Shown here: piece by piece, positions 1 through 9,920 of the stretch
Position numbering within the stretch: position 1 is the first letter of the stretch
Layout of the letters: each line of letters opens with the position of its first letter
DNA from: Clostridiales bacterium UBA1770
Lineage (GTDB): Bacteria; Bacillota; Clostridia; Oscillospirales; CAG-272
NCBI GenBank assembly: GCA_002315325.1
Contig: DCGU01000038.1
Span: 1,175-24,672 of the forward strand
DNA: 23,498 nucleotides
Direction: 5' to 3'
Notes under the pieces: model-generated
Told to the model about the DNA's origin: nothing
The model's database searches: none
Seen by the model: the letters and a program-made list of their open reading frames with translations, nothing else
Translations under genes and position numbers: made by a program

Positions 1-2
1 CC

Positions 3-1112
3 CGCCACTTCGGTGCCGGCGATTACCGCGGCATGAAGACTGCCGTTTCCACCGCCATGCTTTTCTGCGCGGGATTCGTCGTCCTGCTGATGCTGATCGG
101 CATACTCGGCAGCAATGCCCTTTTGCACTTGATTAAAACGCCGGACGATTTATTAGCCGACTCCAAACTGTATCTTGACGTGTACGTATGGGGCCTGCCC
201 TTCGTCTTCTTTTATAATATTGCCAACGGCATTTTCTCGGCAATGGGCGATTCCAAAACGCCGTTTTGGTTTTTGGCGGTATCGTCCCTGTCCAACATCG
301 GCATGGACGTTTGGTTTGTGGTCGGCCTGCAAATGGGCGTGGCCGGTGTGGCCTGGGCCACTTTCATCTGCCAGGGTGTGAGCTGCTGCCTGTCCCTTTT
401 CTTCGTTTTCCGCCGTCTGCACGCCATTCACACCGACGAAAAACCCGCCCTGTTCAGTAAGAAAGCGCTGGTGACCTTTTTGGGCATCGCCGTTCCCAGC
501 ATGATTCAGCAAAGCTTCGTTTCCGTCGGCAATATCGTGGTGCAAAGCGTCATCAACGCCTTCGGCAAGGGCGTTATGGCGGGATATTCCGCCGGCGTTA
601 AGCTGAACAACCTGGCCATCACGTCGTTTGTCACCGTGTCCAACGGCATGTCCAACTACGCCTCGCAAAACGTGGGTGCGCAAAAGCCGGAGCGGCTGCG
701 TTCGGGCTTTTGGGCCGGTGTCCGTATGATTTGGTGCCTGTGTCTGCCCATCACCGCCGTCTATTTACTGTTCCCGCGCGCCATCATCGGCTTTTTCCTA
801 AAGGAACCGTCGGTGCAGGCCATGGAAAGCGGCGTTCATTACCTGCGTATTTTGTCGCCCTGTTACTGCATCATTGCCGGCAAACTGATTGCCGACGGCA
901 TTCTGCGCGGCTGCTCCCATATGAAGGAATTTATGACAGACACCTTTACCGACTTGATTTTGCGCGTCGTGTTGTCCTTTGTTTTCTCGGCCACGGCGCT
1001 GGGTTCCACCGGTATTTGGCTGTCCTGGCCCGTCGGCTGGATTTTGGCCACGGTACTCGCGCTGTTCTTCGTCTTTCGCTTTTTGGGCCGCGTGTGCCCC
1101 AAAACAAAATAA
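3..1112 (+). CDS. MATE family efflux transporter (5' end outside window)
   Basis: This is the C-terminal 369 residues of a multidrug and toxic compound extrusion (MATE) transporter, an inner-membrane antiporter that expels cationic drugs in exchange for Na+ or H+. The frame is open to the left edge of the window; the first in-frame ATG (33) lies inside conserved sequence (HFGAGDYRGMKTAV), so it is internal rather than the start. The text shows typical MATE blocks: the helix around YVWGLPFVFFYNIANGIFSA followed by MGDSKTP, then the SNIGMDVWFV stretch, then VPSMIQQ opening the second half. About nine hydrophobic helices are visible, against twelve in a complete protein. A terminator follows within 40 bp, so it is not co-transcribed with the next operon. 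Substrate cannot be told from sequence. Family assignment is secure. Confidence 0.93.
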   Translation, partial: RHFGAGDYRGMKTAVSTAMLFCAGFVVLLMLIGILGSNALLHLIKTPDDLLADSKLYLDVYVWGLPFVFFYNIANGIFSAMGDSKTPFWFLAVSSLSNIGMDVWFVVGLQMGVAGVAWATFICQGVSCCLSLFFVFRRLHAIHTDEKPALFSKKALVTFLGIAVPSMIQQSFVSVGNIVVQSVINAFGKGVMAGYSAGVKLNNLAITSFVTVSNGMSNYASQNVGAQKPERLRSGFWAGVRMIWCLCLPITAVYLLFPRAIIGFFLKEPSVQAMESGVHYLRILSPCYCIIAGKLIADGILRGCSHMKEFMTDTFTDLILRVVLSFVFSATALGSTGIWLSWPVGWILATVLALFFVFRFLGRVCPKTK

Positions 1113-1121
1113 GCATAATGC

Positions 1122-1150
1122 AAAAAAAGGAGCCACCGGGCTCTTTTTTT
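1122..1150 (+). terminator. Intrinsic terminator after the MATE gene
   Basis: GAGCC-ACCG-GGCTC stem-loop followed by seven T and preceded by seven A, so the A/T tracts can extend the stem. It lies 10 bp after the MATE stop codon. Confidence 0.85.
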
Positions 1151-1211
1151 GCGCTGATACGGCGTATTTTATCGCACAGGACGATGCAAAAATACGCCCC
1201 AAAAATATAGT

Positions 1212-1240
1212 TTTACAATCTCACTTTAGTATGATATAAT
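1212..1240 (+). promoter_or_regulatory. Promoter of the ABC operon
   Basis: TTTACA (1212-1217), 17-bp spacer, TATAAT (1235-1240). Transcription would start near 1247, giving a leader of about 120 nt before the first gene of the operon. Confidence 0.75.
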
Positions 1241-1282
1241 ATCCTATATATTTTATATTTAGTAATTATTCTTTCCGCTTTT

Positions 1283-1311
1283 TGCTCGGCATCGGCGCTC
1301 CGTACCGAGCA
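1283..1311 (+). promoter_or_regulatory. Hairpin in the operon 5' leader
   Basis: TGCTCGG (1283-1289) is perfectly complementary to CCGAGCA (1305-1311) across a 15-nt loop, within the leader between the promoter and the first start codon. A second small stem, CTGCA with TGCAG, ends just before the ribosome binding site. No U-tract follows, so it is not a terminator. A regulatory role is possible but unproven; I recognise no riboswitch class. Confidence 0.35.
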
Positions 1312-1365
1312 TTCTCCGTTTTCATAACCACTGCACATTCTATTGCAGAACAAGGAGACGTCTTT

Positions 1366-2835
1366 ATGATTTTCCGGCTTTTAGGCGGCTGCGCCGCAAT
1401 TGGTATTATCGGGTTAATACTGCACTATGCTGTGCCTGCCGACACGCAGGGATCGCCGCGCCAAAAGCGCTTGGATACTATCCTCACGTTTTGTATGGTG
1501 CTGATGGCTTTTATCAATATCTATCTACCTGATTTATGGGGTGACCGTTTGTCCGATTTGCCCGAGCTGCTTTGGCTGGTACACAAACCGTTTTTCTCGG
1601 TTGTGCGTTTGTTCAGTGCGGCTATGATTGTGACGCTGCCGATTGCCTTGCACTATCACCGCAAAACCTTTACCCGCTTCGTTGTATTTTTCGGTTTTCC
1701 CACTTTTTTGGCGAACTGCATGCTGGCCAATCAATACATGTACTATTATCAAAAAGCAATCAGCTGTCCCTTGACCGAATTATCGCGTGCTTTTACGACA
1801 AGCCTTGGATTGCGCATTCCCTTTTTCATTGTACTTGAACTCTTGCAGTTGTGCATGATTCTGCGCGTGGTGCAAACGCGCCGTATAGACCTGCGTTTCA
1901 CCGGTTTGGCCGACGCCGGCAAATTCCTGTTATTCGCCCTGCCGCTGCTGTTTGTCAATATGCCCATCACGTTCCCCTCGCAGTTCACCGGCACGTTTTG
2001 CAGCAGTATCGTCATCAAATCCTGCAACGTCGTCAATTTCGTTTGGATGGCTGTCATTGTGCTGCTGATTATCGGCTATACGCTACTGTTTAAAAATCGC
2101 AGTGATGAAGACAAGCATATCCTGTTAATGGTTCTGTCTTCCTCCCTGCTGTTCCAATACGCTTCCTTTATTCAGGGCTCCGAATTCACCATGGTACAGC
2201 GTTTCCCGTTCCAGCTTTGCAACTTTGCCTGCATTTTCCTACCGATTGCCATACAGGCCAACAAGCGCCCCCTGCTTTGCTTTGCCGCAGTTGCCAACGC
2301 ATTGGGTGCCATTGCGGCTGTTATCATTTGCGACACCCCCGGCGGGGACGGCATTTTCTATTCGCTCAACGTGCATTATATCATAGAGCATACCGGCATT
2401 ATCGTCGTTGGGTTCCTGCTGTTAACGCTGGAAGTCATTACGCCGCTGCAGAAAAAGGACCTGTATTCCATTCTCAAGATTTTCAACGTTTATTTCTTCA
2501 CGGTACTGGTCATCGGCACCGTCTTCAATGCAGTCTTCGCTGTGCACAATTATGACCTCGTCGTCCTTTCGATTGACCCCTTCGTCTCCATGGATTTCCA
2601 CTGCAACTACCTGTTCATGTTCTTGGAGGACGTCGTGGTGGATATTGCACCGGGATTGGCCGTTCTTCACCAAACGTATCTCCCCATCGGCCGATACGCC
2701 AGACTGCAGCTGTCCGAGCTTGTCATGTACGTCTGCTTTACGATTATCTGCGTCGGTCCCTTCTTTTTCTTCCGCACGCTTTTCAAGGGCAACCAACGCC
2801 CCGCAAATATCGGCGATGCAGGTAACGCCTCATGA
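1366..2835 (+). CDS. YwaF-like polytopic membrane protein, first gene of ABC operon
   Basis: A 489-residue integral membrane protein with roughly 11-13 hydrophobic helices and no soluble domain. I chose ATG 1366 because AAGGAG lies 8 bp upstream (1352-1357); a longer frame from a TTG at 1282 has no such site and would run through the leader hairpin. The second half has features recalling the YwaF/TMEM164-type family: a helix beginning FPFQLCNFACIFLP, and later HYIIEHTG with a histidine in a membrane segment. The first half looks like an additional membrane domain, so the protein is about twice the usual YwaF length. It overlaps the permease gene by 4 bp (ATGA), so translation is coupled and a partnership with the transporter is likely. 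Function is unknown; it could be an accessory subunit, an immunity or sensor component, or a lipid-handling protein. The family call is tentative, but the gene is certain. Confidence 0.6.
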   Translation: MIFRLLGGCAAIGIIGLILHYAVPADTQGSPRQKRLDTILTFCMVLMAFINIYLPDLWGDRLSDLPELLWLVHKPFFSVVRLFSAAMIVTLPIALHYHRKTFTRFVVFFGFPTFLANCMLANQYMYYYQKAISCPLTELSRAFTTSLGLRIPFFIVLELLQLCMILRVVQTRRIDLRFTGLADAGKFLLFALPLLFVNMPITFPSQFTGTFCSSIVIKSCNVVNFVWMAVIVLLIIGYTLLFKNRSDEDKHILLMVLSSSLLFQYASFIQGSEFTMVQRFPFQLCNFACIFLPIAIQANKRPLLCFAAVANALGAIAAVIICDTPGGDGIFYSLNVHYIIEHTGIIVVGFLLLTLEVITPLQKKDLYSILKIFNVYFFTVLVIGTVFNAVFAVHNYDLVVLSIDPFVSMDFHCNYLFMFLEDVVVDIAPGLAVLHQTYLPIGRYARLQLSELVMYVCFTIICVGPFFFFRTLFKGNQRPANIGDAGNAS

Positions 2836-5256
2836 GCATTATCCTCAAACATATTTGGCGTAATATTAAAAGCAACCGACTGCGAAGCGTTTTGGTGATT
2901 TTATCGCTGACGTTATCTGCGGCGGTATTCTATCTCAACCTGAACGTTGAGCAGGACGTGAACGAAAGCACCGCCATTCTTATGCAGGCGCCTTCCCGCG
3001 GGTATGATGTTGCGATCCTCGGCAATTTGGATACCGATACCCTTGCCCTCCCCGCCTGTGAAAAGACACTGGAAATGGAACTGGCTTTGGGGCAATGCGG
3101 TACGCATACGGTCTTTCTGTACCGCGGCGACTGTAACCGCATCCTGGACGAAGGGCTTCTCACGTTAAACGACGCATCCGAGGAGTTACTCCCCCTGCGT
3201 GACGGACAGGCCCTGATGCCGCGCACACGCGCCCTGTATTTCGGCATTGCGCCGGGCGATACCTTCACGGTACAGACGCTTATGGGAACCGAGACGCTGA
3301 CGTTGGCGGCCTACGTGGAATCGGCCGGTGCGTTTGCGGCGGACGGTACGGAATACGGCGAAATATTTATCTGCTCGTCAACGATACAAACAAACCTGCT
3401 TTGCGCGGCACTTGAAGACGAATCGGAAATGACTGCGCTCGTTGAACGGCTGCAAAATGACAGTGATATTCTGCTGGCAAAAACGCTGTACGATGCGAAC
3501 GCCGTATACGGCCATATGAGCAGCGTACGCCAATTGCTCGGCATTATTCTTTTGCTGGTGGTTGCCATCACCTTCTTCGTCGTTTCGTCAACGGTGTCAC
3601 TGATTATTAACTACCGCATCCCTGTTTTAGGCACCTTCCGTTCCGTCGGCGCCGCCGCACGGCAAACAAACAGTCTGCTGCTGGCGGAAAGCGTCGTCTA
3701 CGGCCTTGTTGCCGGCATTCCCGGCGTTCTTTGCGGGGAATTGCTGCGCACTTTCATTCGTGCCCAATTTCTCGGTATTTCGGCAGGGAACGTGCGGCTG
3801 CCTTTGCTCCTGTCTGTCCCGATTTTTACCGTTCTGATGAACGTTGCCGTTTCCCTGTTTGCCGTAGTACGCACCGGAAAAACGCCGGTTAAGGATTTGA
3901 TTTTTCACAAACAGTCCGCTGCGACAAAGCCCTCCCTTATTTGGAGCTGCGTCGGGCTGTGTATGTTGGCGGCTTCCGTCATCATTGCCCTGTTCAATCA
4001 TAAGTACGTTTTTGGGCTCCTGATTGCAGAACTGGTTTTGGCCGTTACGGGTGCGGGACTTTCCATCGGTATGGTCTGCGCACTCTTCTCACGCCTGTTC
4101 GGCCGTCTTGCCCTAAAACTGAAACGGTCCGCAGGGCCGGTATGGCTGGGGCTGCGCAATCTTGCCGTCAACCGCATCAACCGCTCCACGTCACTGCTGG
4201 TTTGCGTCGTTATCGCGCTGGTCATGCTGATTTACGTCTGCGTCTCCTCCATTTCTGTCTTCTTTGCCGGCTATGAAAATAATTATCCCTACGATATCCT
4301 GATTAAGCTTGCCACGCAAACCGAGGACCACTATCGCTATTTGGAGAAAATCGATGGTGTGGACAGCGTCGTGTACGAATACTGGGATATCACCGACTGC
4401 TTCATCAACGAGGAAGCGTGCCACGTCAATTTCGTTGCCGCCGACGGCTATTCAAACGGCATTGACGTTGACCCCGTTCTTGCCTCGACCCTGGAAGACG
4501 GACAGGTCATCGTGGATTATCTCTTTGCTAAACTCTACCACTATACCATCGGCGACACGCTGGTGATGACCAACGTCGGTAACGAAACTGCCTATTCTTC
4601 GTCGCCGTTTACGGCGACTGTCGTCGGTTATTGTGATTCAAGCGTCTTTTACAGCAACCGCACCACCATTATGATGACGCGTAATGATTTTTATCAACAC
4701 GTTGAAACTACACCCGCCATCATCGGCATTTCAATTTCAACTTCGCGTGACGTCTATGAAATGATTGACGATATCAACGACGCCACGGCCGCGCACGACG
4801 GTACGCTCTATCGCGTATCGGCAAAACAGGATTACGTCAACGACGAGGTCACCGAGGCAATGAGCGCCGTCAATTCCATTTCCGTCGTGCCGTTTTTCAC
4901 CATCTTGCTGGCACTGTGCGGACTGGTCAACAACCAATTGATTTCGTTTAACCAAAAGCGTATGACCTATGCCGTGCTGAACTCCACCTGCATGAGCCGG
5001 CAGCAGTTGAAAACCATGCTGGTCACCGAACTGGTTGCTTCTTTTGCCGTCGGCTGTACCACGGGACTTTTGTTAAGCCTGTGGCTATGCAAAATTATGC
5101 ATGACGTCATTTTCGTCACCATTGCCTACGTGGATATTGTCGTTACTATGGAACAAATTGGGCTGTCTCTGGCGTTGCTTTTGGTCCTGCTGTCGGCCAC
5201 CATTGTCTTCCCGTTGCGGCGCCTGAAAAAAATGTCGATTATGAAGGAGATCAAGT

Positions 5257-5264
<8 letters not shown>
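2832..5264 (+). CDS. FtsX/MacB-type ABC transporter permease, 10 TM
   Basis: An 810-residue permease of the type VII (FtsX/LolC/MacB) ABC class, which does mechanical work on extracytoplasmic lipoproteins, peptides or antibiotics rather than classical import. Helix 1 spans about 18-36. An extracytoplasmic domain (about 38-232) follows, then helices near 235-258, 283-305 and 322-346, a linker helix pair near 367-420, a helix at 450-480, a second extracytoplasmic domain (about 482-690), and three final helices to about 800. Two FtsX cores are therefore present. The cytoplasmic stretch GTFRSVGAAARQ (about 267-278) matches the coupling-helix region of this family. Only the unusually large paired outer domains hint at substrate, and I cannot name it. 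The gene overlaps its neighbours by 4 bp upstream and 8 bp downstream. The charged C-terminal tail (KKMSIMKEIKYE) is typical of such permeases. Confidence 0.88.
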
Positions 5265-5952
<688 letters not shown>

Positions 5953-5964
5953 AAACAGCCGCAA

Positions 5965-6002
5965 AAAGGGTGTTGAAACGCATTGGCGTTTCAACACCCT
6001 TT
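5965..6002. terminator. Bidirectional intrinsic terminator between convergent genes
   Basis: A perfect 17-bp inverted repeat (5965-5981 against 5986-6002) with loop ATTG. T-tracts are present on both strands, so it serves the ABC operon on the plus strand and the diguanylate cyclase on the minus strand. Confidence 0.93.
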
Positions 6003-6007
6003 TGTAA

Positions 6008-7150
6008 TCATTTTTTATTTTTGGTGCTTTTGCGTGCATAGAGATCGGCGTCCGCGTTTTGCAAAAGGTCCGGGATACTGTTCACGCTGTCGTTTTTGAC
6101 GAAGAATCCGGCCGTGACGGTAATTTGGTATGCACAGTTGTTCCGTTTCACCGCTTCTGCCAGGCTTTGATTGATTTTTTCCTCCGCGTCGGCGATGGAC
6201 TGGTTTTTGTCATGGTTGAGAATAATAAACTCATCCCCGCCCCAGCGTGCAATGAAACAGTTGCGCGGCATAGCTTCTTTGATGGCTTCCGCAATGACCG
6301 TTAGGGCTTTATCGCCCTCAACGTGCCCGTATTTATCGTTGATGTTTTTGAATTTATCCGCGTCAAGTAAGACGATTTCAAAATCGTGGTTTTGGTCCAT
6401 TAAGGAGCCGAGATATCGGTCAACCGCATAGCGGTTATTGATACGCGTCAGTGCGTCCGCACCAATGGTTTCCTGCATTTTACGAACTAAGAAGATACCG
6501 AGAACCAACATGGTGCCGACAGACCGGAACGGAAAGACGTTCGGCAAATTCAGCTGTATCAATTGAATGACCAAATAGGTAAACGCGTACATAAACAAAC
6601 GCCGGAGTTCATGCCGCTCCACGTAGTTTCTCTTTAAGAAGGAGCGGAACAACGATTTTGCACCGTTTTGCACCACGTACACGAGCAGCAAGAGTGACGT
6701 AACGATAAATAACGGGCCGCGATAATAGGCGTTGTTTTCGAAATAAAAATACGCACGTGTCCAGGGGGTTGTAAAAATAAAAATATTAAACGCAAACAGC
6801 GGCAGCGTAAACAGAATCAAGCGTTTCTTCGTTTTGCTGACCCAGCTGTTTTGCTTCTTTTCCGCATAAAAAATCCAAAACGTCCCCGTCAAATTGATAC
6901 ACGTCACGTACGCGATCGTTAACACGTAGGACCATACCGCGGGAAAGACGACACCGACAATTTCACGCAAGGCGTACGTGCAGTCAAACACGGCGGCAAG
7001 CCCCGCAAACACATACGAATGATACACGTACCGCATAATGGTATGGCGCGACGTGATTTTCGTGATGGTCACGGCACTCATAATCAAAATCAGTGCGCTC
7101 AATAAGGAGACTCCGCAATAGATGATACCGATAGTTTGTGTAGGCGTCAT
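6008..7150 (-). CDS. Membrane-anchored GGDEF diguanylate cyclase
   Basis: A 380-residue protein predicted to make the second messenger cyclic di-GMP from two GTP. Residues 1-225 hold about seven hydrophobic helices (near 8-30, 43-62, 70-96, 110-128, 145-162, 185-206 and 208-224), a possible sensor or membrane anchor unlike the usual periplasmic sensor designs. The cytoplasmic GGDEF domain covers about 230-376, with metal-binding LLDADKFKNIND (D263), the intact active-site motif GGDEF at 304-308 in ARWGGDEFIIL, and the terminal ADADLYARKS. The residues expected to form the RxxD inhibitory site five positions before GGDEF read PRNC, so product inhibition is probably absent. No EAL domain is present. 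AAGGAG (7158-7163) precedes the ATG. It lies 78 bp after the ATPase gene on the same strand with no clear promoter between, so co-transcription is likely. Confidence 0.92.
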   Translation of the reverse strand: MTPTQTIGIIYCGVSLLSALILIMSAVTITKITSRHTIMRYVYHSYVFAGLAAVFDCTYALREIVGVVFPAVWSYVLTIAYVTCINLTGTFWIFYAEKKQNSWVSKTKKRLILFTLPLFAFNIFIFTTPWTRAYFYFENNAYYRGPLFIVTSLLLLVYVVQNGAKSLFRSFLKRNYVERHELRRLFMYAFTYLVIQLIQLNLPNVFPFRSVGTMLVLGIFLVRKMQETIGADALTRINNRYAVDRYLGSLMDQNHDFEIVLLDADKFKNINDKYGHVEGDKALTVIAEAIKEAMPRNCFIARWGGDEFIILNHDKNQSIADAEEKINQSLAEAVKRNNCAYQITVTAGFFVKNDSVNSIPDLLQNADADLYARKSTKNKK

Positions 7151-7175
7151 GTGGTTTCTCCTTTCCTATTTGCTT

Positions 7176-7206
7176 GACCGACGGAAAACCGGCTTTGCCG
7201 ACGGTC
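7176..7206 (-). other. Hairpin between ATPase and diguanylate cyclase genes
   Basis: GACCGACGG (7176-7184) pairs with CCGACGGTC (7198-7206) with one mismatch, and an inner CGGC/GCCG stem is followed on the minus strand by GTTTT. It could be a weak, leaky terminator, or an RNA-processing signal between co-transcribed genes. Confidence 0.4.
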
Positions 7207-7228
7207 ACAAGACCTATTCCGACTCATA

Positions 7229-8596
7229 TCACAGAACGCTTGCCATATAATAGGGGAAATACGTAATTTCTCCGTCCTTTTTTACATCGCCGTCGTGCAG
7301 CACAATGCCACGCCCCACTTTATCCGAATAGACGGTGCGGAAGTTTACCAGCGATTTGGTTGTGAAATGATCGGATGATTTCACCTCGACAGGCAAAATC
7401 TTTTTACCATCGCGCAGCAAAAAATCAACTTCCCGTACTGTCTTCTTGGCCACCTTGTCCACGGCAGTATGATAGCGTAACTTATGTCCCCCCGCACGCA
7501 GACATTGAGCAACGATATTTTCAATAAACATTCCCTCGTTCACATGAAGTTTATCAAACAAGATGCTGCGATAATACTCATTATCAAAATAACTGCCGTC
7601 ATCAAATGCAAGATTGATTAACAACCCGGTGTCACCAAGATACATTTTAAAACGCATGGCATCCATTGACAGAGACAGTGCAGCACTCGGCTCGTTGACG
7701 TTACGGGCAACGTTCGCAATCATAGCGTCTTCCAACCATCCAATAGATTCGTTATATCGGGAAAGCCTTGCGTCAGTATTCACATGAGTCAAGACAAACT
7801 CCTTATCGTGTTTTGACAGTTCGGAAGGTATATTTTCAAACAAATTGCCGACGTAATCGGCATTTACGTCGTTTTGTTCCTTCATATCGTTACGATACAA
7901 ATTGATAATGGACCGCTTGGCAAAATCAGCAGCAGAATAGTCCTTGTTTCTCATATATGCTATCACGGATTGCGGCATGCCCCCCACGCACATATACGTA
8001 CGGAACGAACTCATGATTTGTGCATGCACAGCCTGTCCGAACGGTTTACAGGTATTCTTGTGCGCACGAATCTCCGGCATTGTCATTTCATCCCCTATGG
8101 CCCAAAGAAATTCTTCAAAATCCAGCGGGAATATCTCAAGCTCTTCCTCCTCGGAGGGAATCAATATGTTTTGTTTGCGTGTTTTTTTGACAATGCCGGC
8201 AAGAGACCCCGTTTCAATATAGTCGAATCTTTTGTCCTCCAATAATGTTTTTAAAGCCTGCCTCGCCTGCGGATACAATTGAATTTCATCCAAAATAATC
8301 AACGATTTTCGAACGTGCAGTTTTGTTTTATAAATAAGTTCCAATGAGGAGAACAATTTATCAAGGTCCATAAGACCGTCAACAAATAAGTTTTTAACCC
8401 GGTCGTTCGCCTGTTGAAAATTAACGGTAATGTAGGACTCGTATTCGTGTTTACCGAATTCCTCTGCAAGCGTTGTTTTTCCGGTACGGCGAGCACCCTT
8501 GATAAAAAGGGCGTATTCCGGCGCATGATTTTCCTTCCAGAACAGCATTTTCTGATATGCTTTGCGCTTTAGAACAAGCTTTTCAGACGTATCCAT
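7229..8596 (-). CDS. AAA ATPase with DUF4143 and C-terminal nuclease-like domain
   Basis: A 455-residue protein of the AAA_14/DUF4143 family, widespread in gut anaerobes in many paralogous copies and of unknown cellular role. The P-loop is GARRTGKTT (34-42), Walker B is LIILDE (99-104), and a sensor-like YIETGSL follows near 126-132. The middle part (about 200-390) corresponds to DUF4143. Near residues 395-420, REVDFLL followed by ILPVEVKSS has the D...ExK pattern of a PD-(D/E)xK nuclease-like fold, as usual for this family; whether it cuts DNA is not known. No signal peptide or membrane segment is present. The start is supported by GGAGGTG at 8601-8607. The gene has its own promoter and heads a probable two-gene transcript with the diguanylate cyclase. 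Family call is firm, function is not. Confidence 0.9.
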   Translation of the reverse strand: MDTSEKLVLKRKAYQKMLFWKENHAPEYALFIKGARRTGKTTLAEEFGKHEYESYITVNFQQANDRVKNLFVDGLMDLDKLFSSLELIYKTKLHVRKSLIILDEIQLYPQARQALKTLLEDKRFDYIETGSLAGIVKKTRKQNILIPSEEEELEIFPLDFEEFLWAIGDEMTMPEIRAHKNTCKPFGQAVHAQIMSSFRTYMCVGGMPQSVIAYMRNKDYSAADFAKRSIINLYRNDMKEQNDVNADYVGNLFENIPSELSKHDKEFVLTHVNTDARLSRYNESIGWLEDAMIANVARNVNEPSAALSLSMDAMRFKMYLGDTGLLINLAFDDGSYFDNEYYRSILFDKLHVNEGMFIENIVAQCLRAGGHKLRYHTAVDKVAKKTVREVDFLLRDGKKILPVEVKSSDHFTTKSLVNFRTVYSDKVGRGIVLHDGDVKKDGEITYFPYYMASVL

Positions 8597-8625
8597 AGGG
8601 CACCTCCATTCTTTTTACTAATCAT

Positions 8626-8654
8626 AGTATACTATGTTTTTTGCCATTTTGCAA
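8626..8654 (-). promoter_or_regulatory. Promoter of the DUF4143 ATPase gene
   Basis: On the minus strand TTGCAA (8649-8654), 17-bp spacer, TATACT (8626-8631). The -10 box lies inside a perfect 14-nt palindrome, CATAGTATACTATG (8623-8636), which could also be an operator. Confidence 0.72.
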
Positions 8655-8659
8655 TAGGT

Positions 8660-8772
8660 ATGTCCGAATGCGCCATATTTTTTATGGGTGTTTTGCACGA
8701 TTGCGCCGCTTTTATGAAGCCGTAATGTCCGAGTGCGCCATATTTTTTAGGGGTGTTTTGCACGATTGCGCC
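8660..8772. repeat. Two 48-bp direct repeats upstream of the ATPase promoter
   Basis: Copy 1 spans 8660-8707 and copy 2 spans 8725-8772 (period 65 bp), with only two differences in 48. Each begins ATGTCCGA, contains TGCGCCATATTTTTTA, and ends GCACGATTGCGCC. Copy 1 starts 5 bp beyond the -35 box of the ATPase promoter. No open reading frame explains the conservation, which is consistent with a protein-binding site or the remains of a small repeat element. Confidence 0.85.
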
Positions 8773-8788
8773 AAACAGACGTATCAAA

Positions 8789-8820
8789 ACAGCCGCGGAG
8801 GAATCATTCTCCGCGGCTGT
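8789..8820. terminator. Terminator of the metallophosphoesterase gene
   Basis: A 12-bp perfect stem, ACAGCCGCGGAG with CTCCGCGGCTGT, and an 8-nt loop. On the minus strand it is followed by TTTTGAT, 14 bp after the stop codon of the phosphoesterase gene. On the plus strand a TTTTT also follows shortly after. Confidence 0.85.
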
Positions 8821-8834
8821 GATTTTTATAATGA

Positions 8835-9905
8835 TCAGCTCTGTACCGGTACGTAGGCGGGGATATCCTTGAGCAATACCATTTTGCTCTCCACGTTCAC
8901 TTTGTTGTCGGCTGCGGCGGTGAGGTCGAAGACACGGCCGCCGAAGGTCTCCATTAAGTGGCAGGCATGGCGGGACAGGTAGCCGTCGAACGCTATAAAA
9001 ATACCCATATGCGTCAGCGAGTGGATAATCTCGTGTTCGTGGCCGCAGCAGAAGGTCTTGACGTCGCCGCGTTCCAGGAAAGCGCGGAATAGACCGGAGG
9101 GGAACTCGGACGTGGTGCCGATGCCCGGGAAGACGCCGTTGTTCTTTTCCGTCATTGCTTTGATTTGGTCCTGCACGTCGGTATCATAGGAGTACAGCAT
9201 GGCGGGAATCATCAACTCACGCAGCGGGATATGGGAAACGAACATAGCGGGCACTTTGTGGCCGCAGTATTTCTCAAATTCTGCCGACGTATTGTAGTAC
9301 CACATGGTCTGCTCGAAGTCGACGTGGCGTTCAATCATGGGCATACCGATGGCCTCGGGCAGAACGGGATTGGTGTCAGCCGGGAGATTGAAATCCCTGT
9401 AAAAGCCGTCAATGCCGCGGTGGGAGTCCATCCCAAAGACGTTGTACAGCACGTTCTTCCCGTCGGTATCATAGATGGGCAGCACGTAGTTGCCGGCACC
9501 CTTGAGTTCACGCGGGCCGAACTTGGAGACACAGTGGGGGAAGGATTCGTACACGGCCTCGGCGTCACGATTGTCGACACCGAAGTTGTCGTCGTGGTTA
9601 CCATAGACGTGCGCCCACGGAATACCGGCCTTTTCCATAGGGGCGGTCAGGCCCGTCAGCATGGTGTGGAGCTGTTCCGTGGTGGCAATGTGAATCATGC
9701 CGGGGCCGGCGATATCGCCCAGAATCAATACCAGGTCGGGGTGGGTATCGTCCACCAGCGTCTGCAGGGCGCCCACGGTATAGGCCTCGTCATACCCGAT
9801 GCCGCCGTGGATATCCGACACACACAGAATGCGGTATTTGCCGTCCTTGTTAAAACGGAGCGGCACTTTTGTTTGTAACCAATCGGAAAAAGGAATAGAA
9901 CACAT
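8835..9905 (-). CDS. Calcineurin-like metallophosphoesterase
   Basis: A 356-residue dimetal phosphoesterase. The metal ligands of the superfamily are all present: DIH (D31, H33), GDI (D64), GNHDD (N103, H104), the histidine of VSHIPL (H225), and GHEHE (H289, H291). The spacing and the DIHGGIGYDEAYT opening resemble the Dcr2/purple-acid-like branch of the calcineurin-like fold. There is no signal peptide, so it should act in the cytoplasm on a phosphomonoester or diester that cannot be named from sequence. AGGAGG (9911-9916) lies 5 bp before the ATG, and a GC-rich hairpin sits just upstream of that. It follows the putative glycoside hydrolase by 259 bp on the same strand, so it may belong to the same carbohydrate-related transcript, although the interval contains repeat elements. 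Confidence 0.9.
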   Translation of the reverse strand: MCSIPFSDWLQTKVPLRFNKDGKYRILCVSDIHGGIGYDEAYTVGALQTLVDDTHPDLVLILGDIAGPGMIHIATTEQLHTMLTGLTAPMEKAGIPWAHVYGNHDDNFGVDNRDAEAVYESFPHCVSKFGPRELKGAGNYVLPIYDTDGKNVLYNVFGMDSHRGIDGFYRDFNLPADTNPVLPEAIGMPMIERHVDFEQTMWYYNTSAEFEKYCGHKVPAMFVSHIPLRELMIPAMLYSYDTDVQDQIKAMTEKNNGVFPGIGTTSEFPSGLFRAFLERGDVKTFCCGHEHEIIHSLTHMGIFIAFDGYLSRHACHLMETFGGRVFDLTAAADNKVNVESKMVLLKDIPAYVPVQS

Positions 9906-9920
9906 ATTATCCTCCTAAAA

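Noticed and set aside
1282..1365. Extension of the YwaF-like gene to a TTG at 1282
   Set aside because: No ribosome binding site there, it runs through a leader hairpin, and ATG 1366 has AAGGAG at the right distance.
7151..7228. A cyclic di-GMP riboswitch next to the diguanylate cyclase
   Set aside because: The hairpin there lacks the conserved sequence blocks of the known cyclic di-GMP riboswitch classes, and I saw none elsewhere in the window.
9165..9878. A 237-codon open frame opposite the metallophosphoesterase
   Set aside because: The minus-strand protein keeps every metal ligand of its family; this frame shows no recognisable feature.
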